A stretch of DNA of 60,338 nt. Source: an uncultured Porphyromonas sp. GTDB taxonomy: Bacteria > Bacteroidota > Bacteroidia > Bacteroidales > Porphyromonadaceae. This document shows, piece after piece, positions 59,539 to 60,338 of the stretch. Where the stretch lies: positions 1 to 60,338 of the forward strand of contig UQBE01000007.1 in NCBI GenBank assembly GCA_900539155.1, given 5' to 3'. Within the stretch, counting starts at the first letter, position 1, and every line of letters starts with the position of its first letter. The notes under the pieces are model-generated. The model was not told where the DNA came from, did not search any database, and saw only the letters and a list, made by a program, of their open reading frames with translations. Position numbers and translations under genes: made by a program.

Positions 59539-60072
59539 TTAGTATTGACTCAAGGCAAAGGCGGAAGCTCCTGTGACAGCAATGATAATTACGTATATGA
59601 TACCAATCACTGCTCCCGCGACGGCTGAGATAATCGCCCACTTGCGAGCGTTGCGGCTCGAAGCATTAGCACCCTCGTAGTCGCCCTGTAGGAAGCGAGA
59701 GGAGACCTGCGTTGAGTAGACGATGGCGACGATTCCACCAGGCAAACAGCAGAGGAGCGTCACGAGGATGCTCCAGACGAGGTAGTTGGGAGGCATAACC
59801 TGACCGTTTGGCGTCTGAGGCTGGGGATTGCCATAGGAAGGAGCAGCGTTGTAAGCCGGCGCCTGTGGAGGAACTGTGGGCTGAGCCATCTCTGGTCCTG
59901 GAGTCTGTGGTGCAAAGAGTGAGCTAAGCTCAGCGACCTGCTGTGCCGGCATCCAGTCACTCATGCCCTCTGTCCATACAGGAGTCTCAGGGGTGAGCTG
60001 CTGTGTAGCCAGCTGGTCGATGGTAAACGGGCCACTCTTCTCCCCATTGATGACGAGATAGTACTGTTTCAT
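59539..60072 (-). CDS. GYF-domain plus CD225/dispanin-like membrane protein
   Basis: The 177 residues have an N-terminal GYF_2-type domain (KQYYLVINGEKSGPFTIDQL, PVWTEGMSDWMPAQQVAEL; about residues 1-52), a Pro/Gln-rich linker (about 55-92), and a CD225-type domain with two helices (NYLVWSILVTLLCCLPGGIV, STQVSSRFLQGDYEGANASS, then AIISAVAGAVIGIIYVIIIA). The CCLP motif and the loop match bacterial relatives of interferon-induced transmembrane proteins. The Trp-rich GYF domain probably binds Pro-rich peptides. Function in bacteria is unsettled. The remaining 60073-60338 has no gene I can support. Confidence 0.85.
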   Translation of the reverse strand: MKQYYLVINGEKSGPFTIDQLATQQLTPETPVWTEGMSDWMPAQQVAELSSLFAPQTPGPEMAQPTVPPQAPAYNAAPSYGNPQPQTPNGQVMPPNYLVWSILVTLLCCLPGGIVAIVYSTQVSSRFLQGDYEGANASSRNARKWAIISAVAGAVIGIIYVIIIAVTGASAFALSQY

Positions 60073-60338
60073 AGTCTATATGTTTTGTGATTAGAGTTGT
60101 GATATATGACTTGTCTTCATACAGTGTCCAGAGGCTTATCCAGACTGAGTCGTAAGCGACTGACGATGCTTTTGGCGATGGGCGCTGTAATCTGCCGTTT
60201 CTTGTGCGAAGTTAAGCAATTCTTACTATACAATCCTATGCGCTCTTCTCCTGCTACTCAGTACGCTCCAGTAGCACCACATGCTCAACCCCTATGGTTA
60301 TGGGGAACATATCCACGCTCGTAGATGGAAACATATCA

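Noticed and set aside
60106..60324. 72-residue ORF at the right end
   Set aside because: No recognisable family, weak start context, and no neighbour support.

Overview
The window looks like chromosome of a Bacteroidales bacterium, most probably Porphyromonas (asaccharolytica/uenonis-like). The pointers are: TonB-dependent receptors with carboxypeptidase-like N-terminal domains, lipoproteins with Bacteroidetes-style lipoboxes, proteins ending in type IX secretion (T9SS) sorting domains, an Rnf operon headed by rseC, promoters of the Bacteroidetes TAnnTTTG type, and many short palindromic or periodic intergenic repeats. The species is an inference; the phylum is secure.

Layout. 0.2-5.9 kb: a small membrane protein, then a TonB-dependent receptor and a surface lipoprotein on the minus strand, with a repeat-rich upstream region. 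5.9-25.2 kb: the full str-S10-spc-alpha ribosomal protein cluster on the minus strand (rpsL, rpsG, fusA, rpsJ ... secY, map, infA, rpmJ, rpsM, rpsK, rpsD, rpoA, rplQ), including two small genes that are easily missed (rpmD, rpmJ). Three unusually long gaps interrupt it, before rpsG, rpsH and rpsD; the one before rpsH holds a good promoter and a hairpin-rich leader. 25.5-31.7 kb: rseC-rnfBCDGEA, the Na+/H+-translocating ferredoxin:NAD+ oxidoreductase. RnfG carries two FMN-attachment motifs. 32.1-38.6 kb: a fold-type I aminotransferase homologue without its PLP lysine, a GH3 lipoprotein, and a second TonB receptor with a partner lipoprotein. 38.7-52.2 kb: a segment bounded by two inverted copies of a composite repeat (stem-loop, 9-bp minisatellite, CACGTG array on a strict 22-bp period). 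Inside it are ilvE, an Ig-like lipoprotein, two T9SS cargo proteins, an LptF/LptG permease, rny, zapA, a coiled-coil protein and tRNA-Pro(GGG). 52.3-56.3 kb: a plus-strand operon of a YitT membrane protein, secreted cyclophilin, RsmF-like rRNA methyltransferase and D-2-hydroxyacid dehydrogenase. 56.4-60.3 kb: a second copy of the 150-bp repeat seen at base 1, a truncated DUF4143 ATPase with 33-bp repeats at its break, an ECF sigma factor with a membrane partner and a DUF4252 protein, and a GYF/CD225 membrane protein.

Most genes are housekeeping. The most unusual material is intergenic: at least four arrays with a 22-bp period, two flanking the rnf operon and two forming the large inverted repeat; seven copies of a GAGACTGTTG...CAACAGTCTC stem-loop; and a 150-bp multi-hairpin element at both ends of the window. 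The best protein-level anomalies are the lysine-less aminotransferase and the duplicated RnfG flavin domain. All calls come from reading the sequence; no database search was run.
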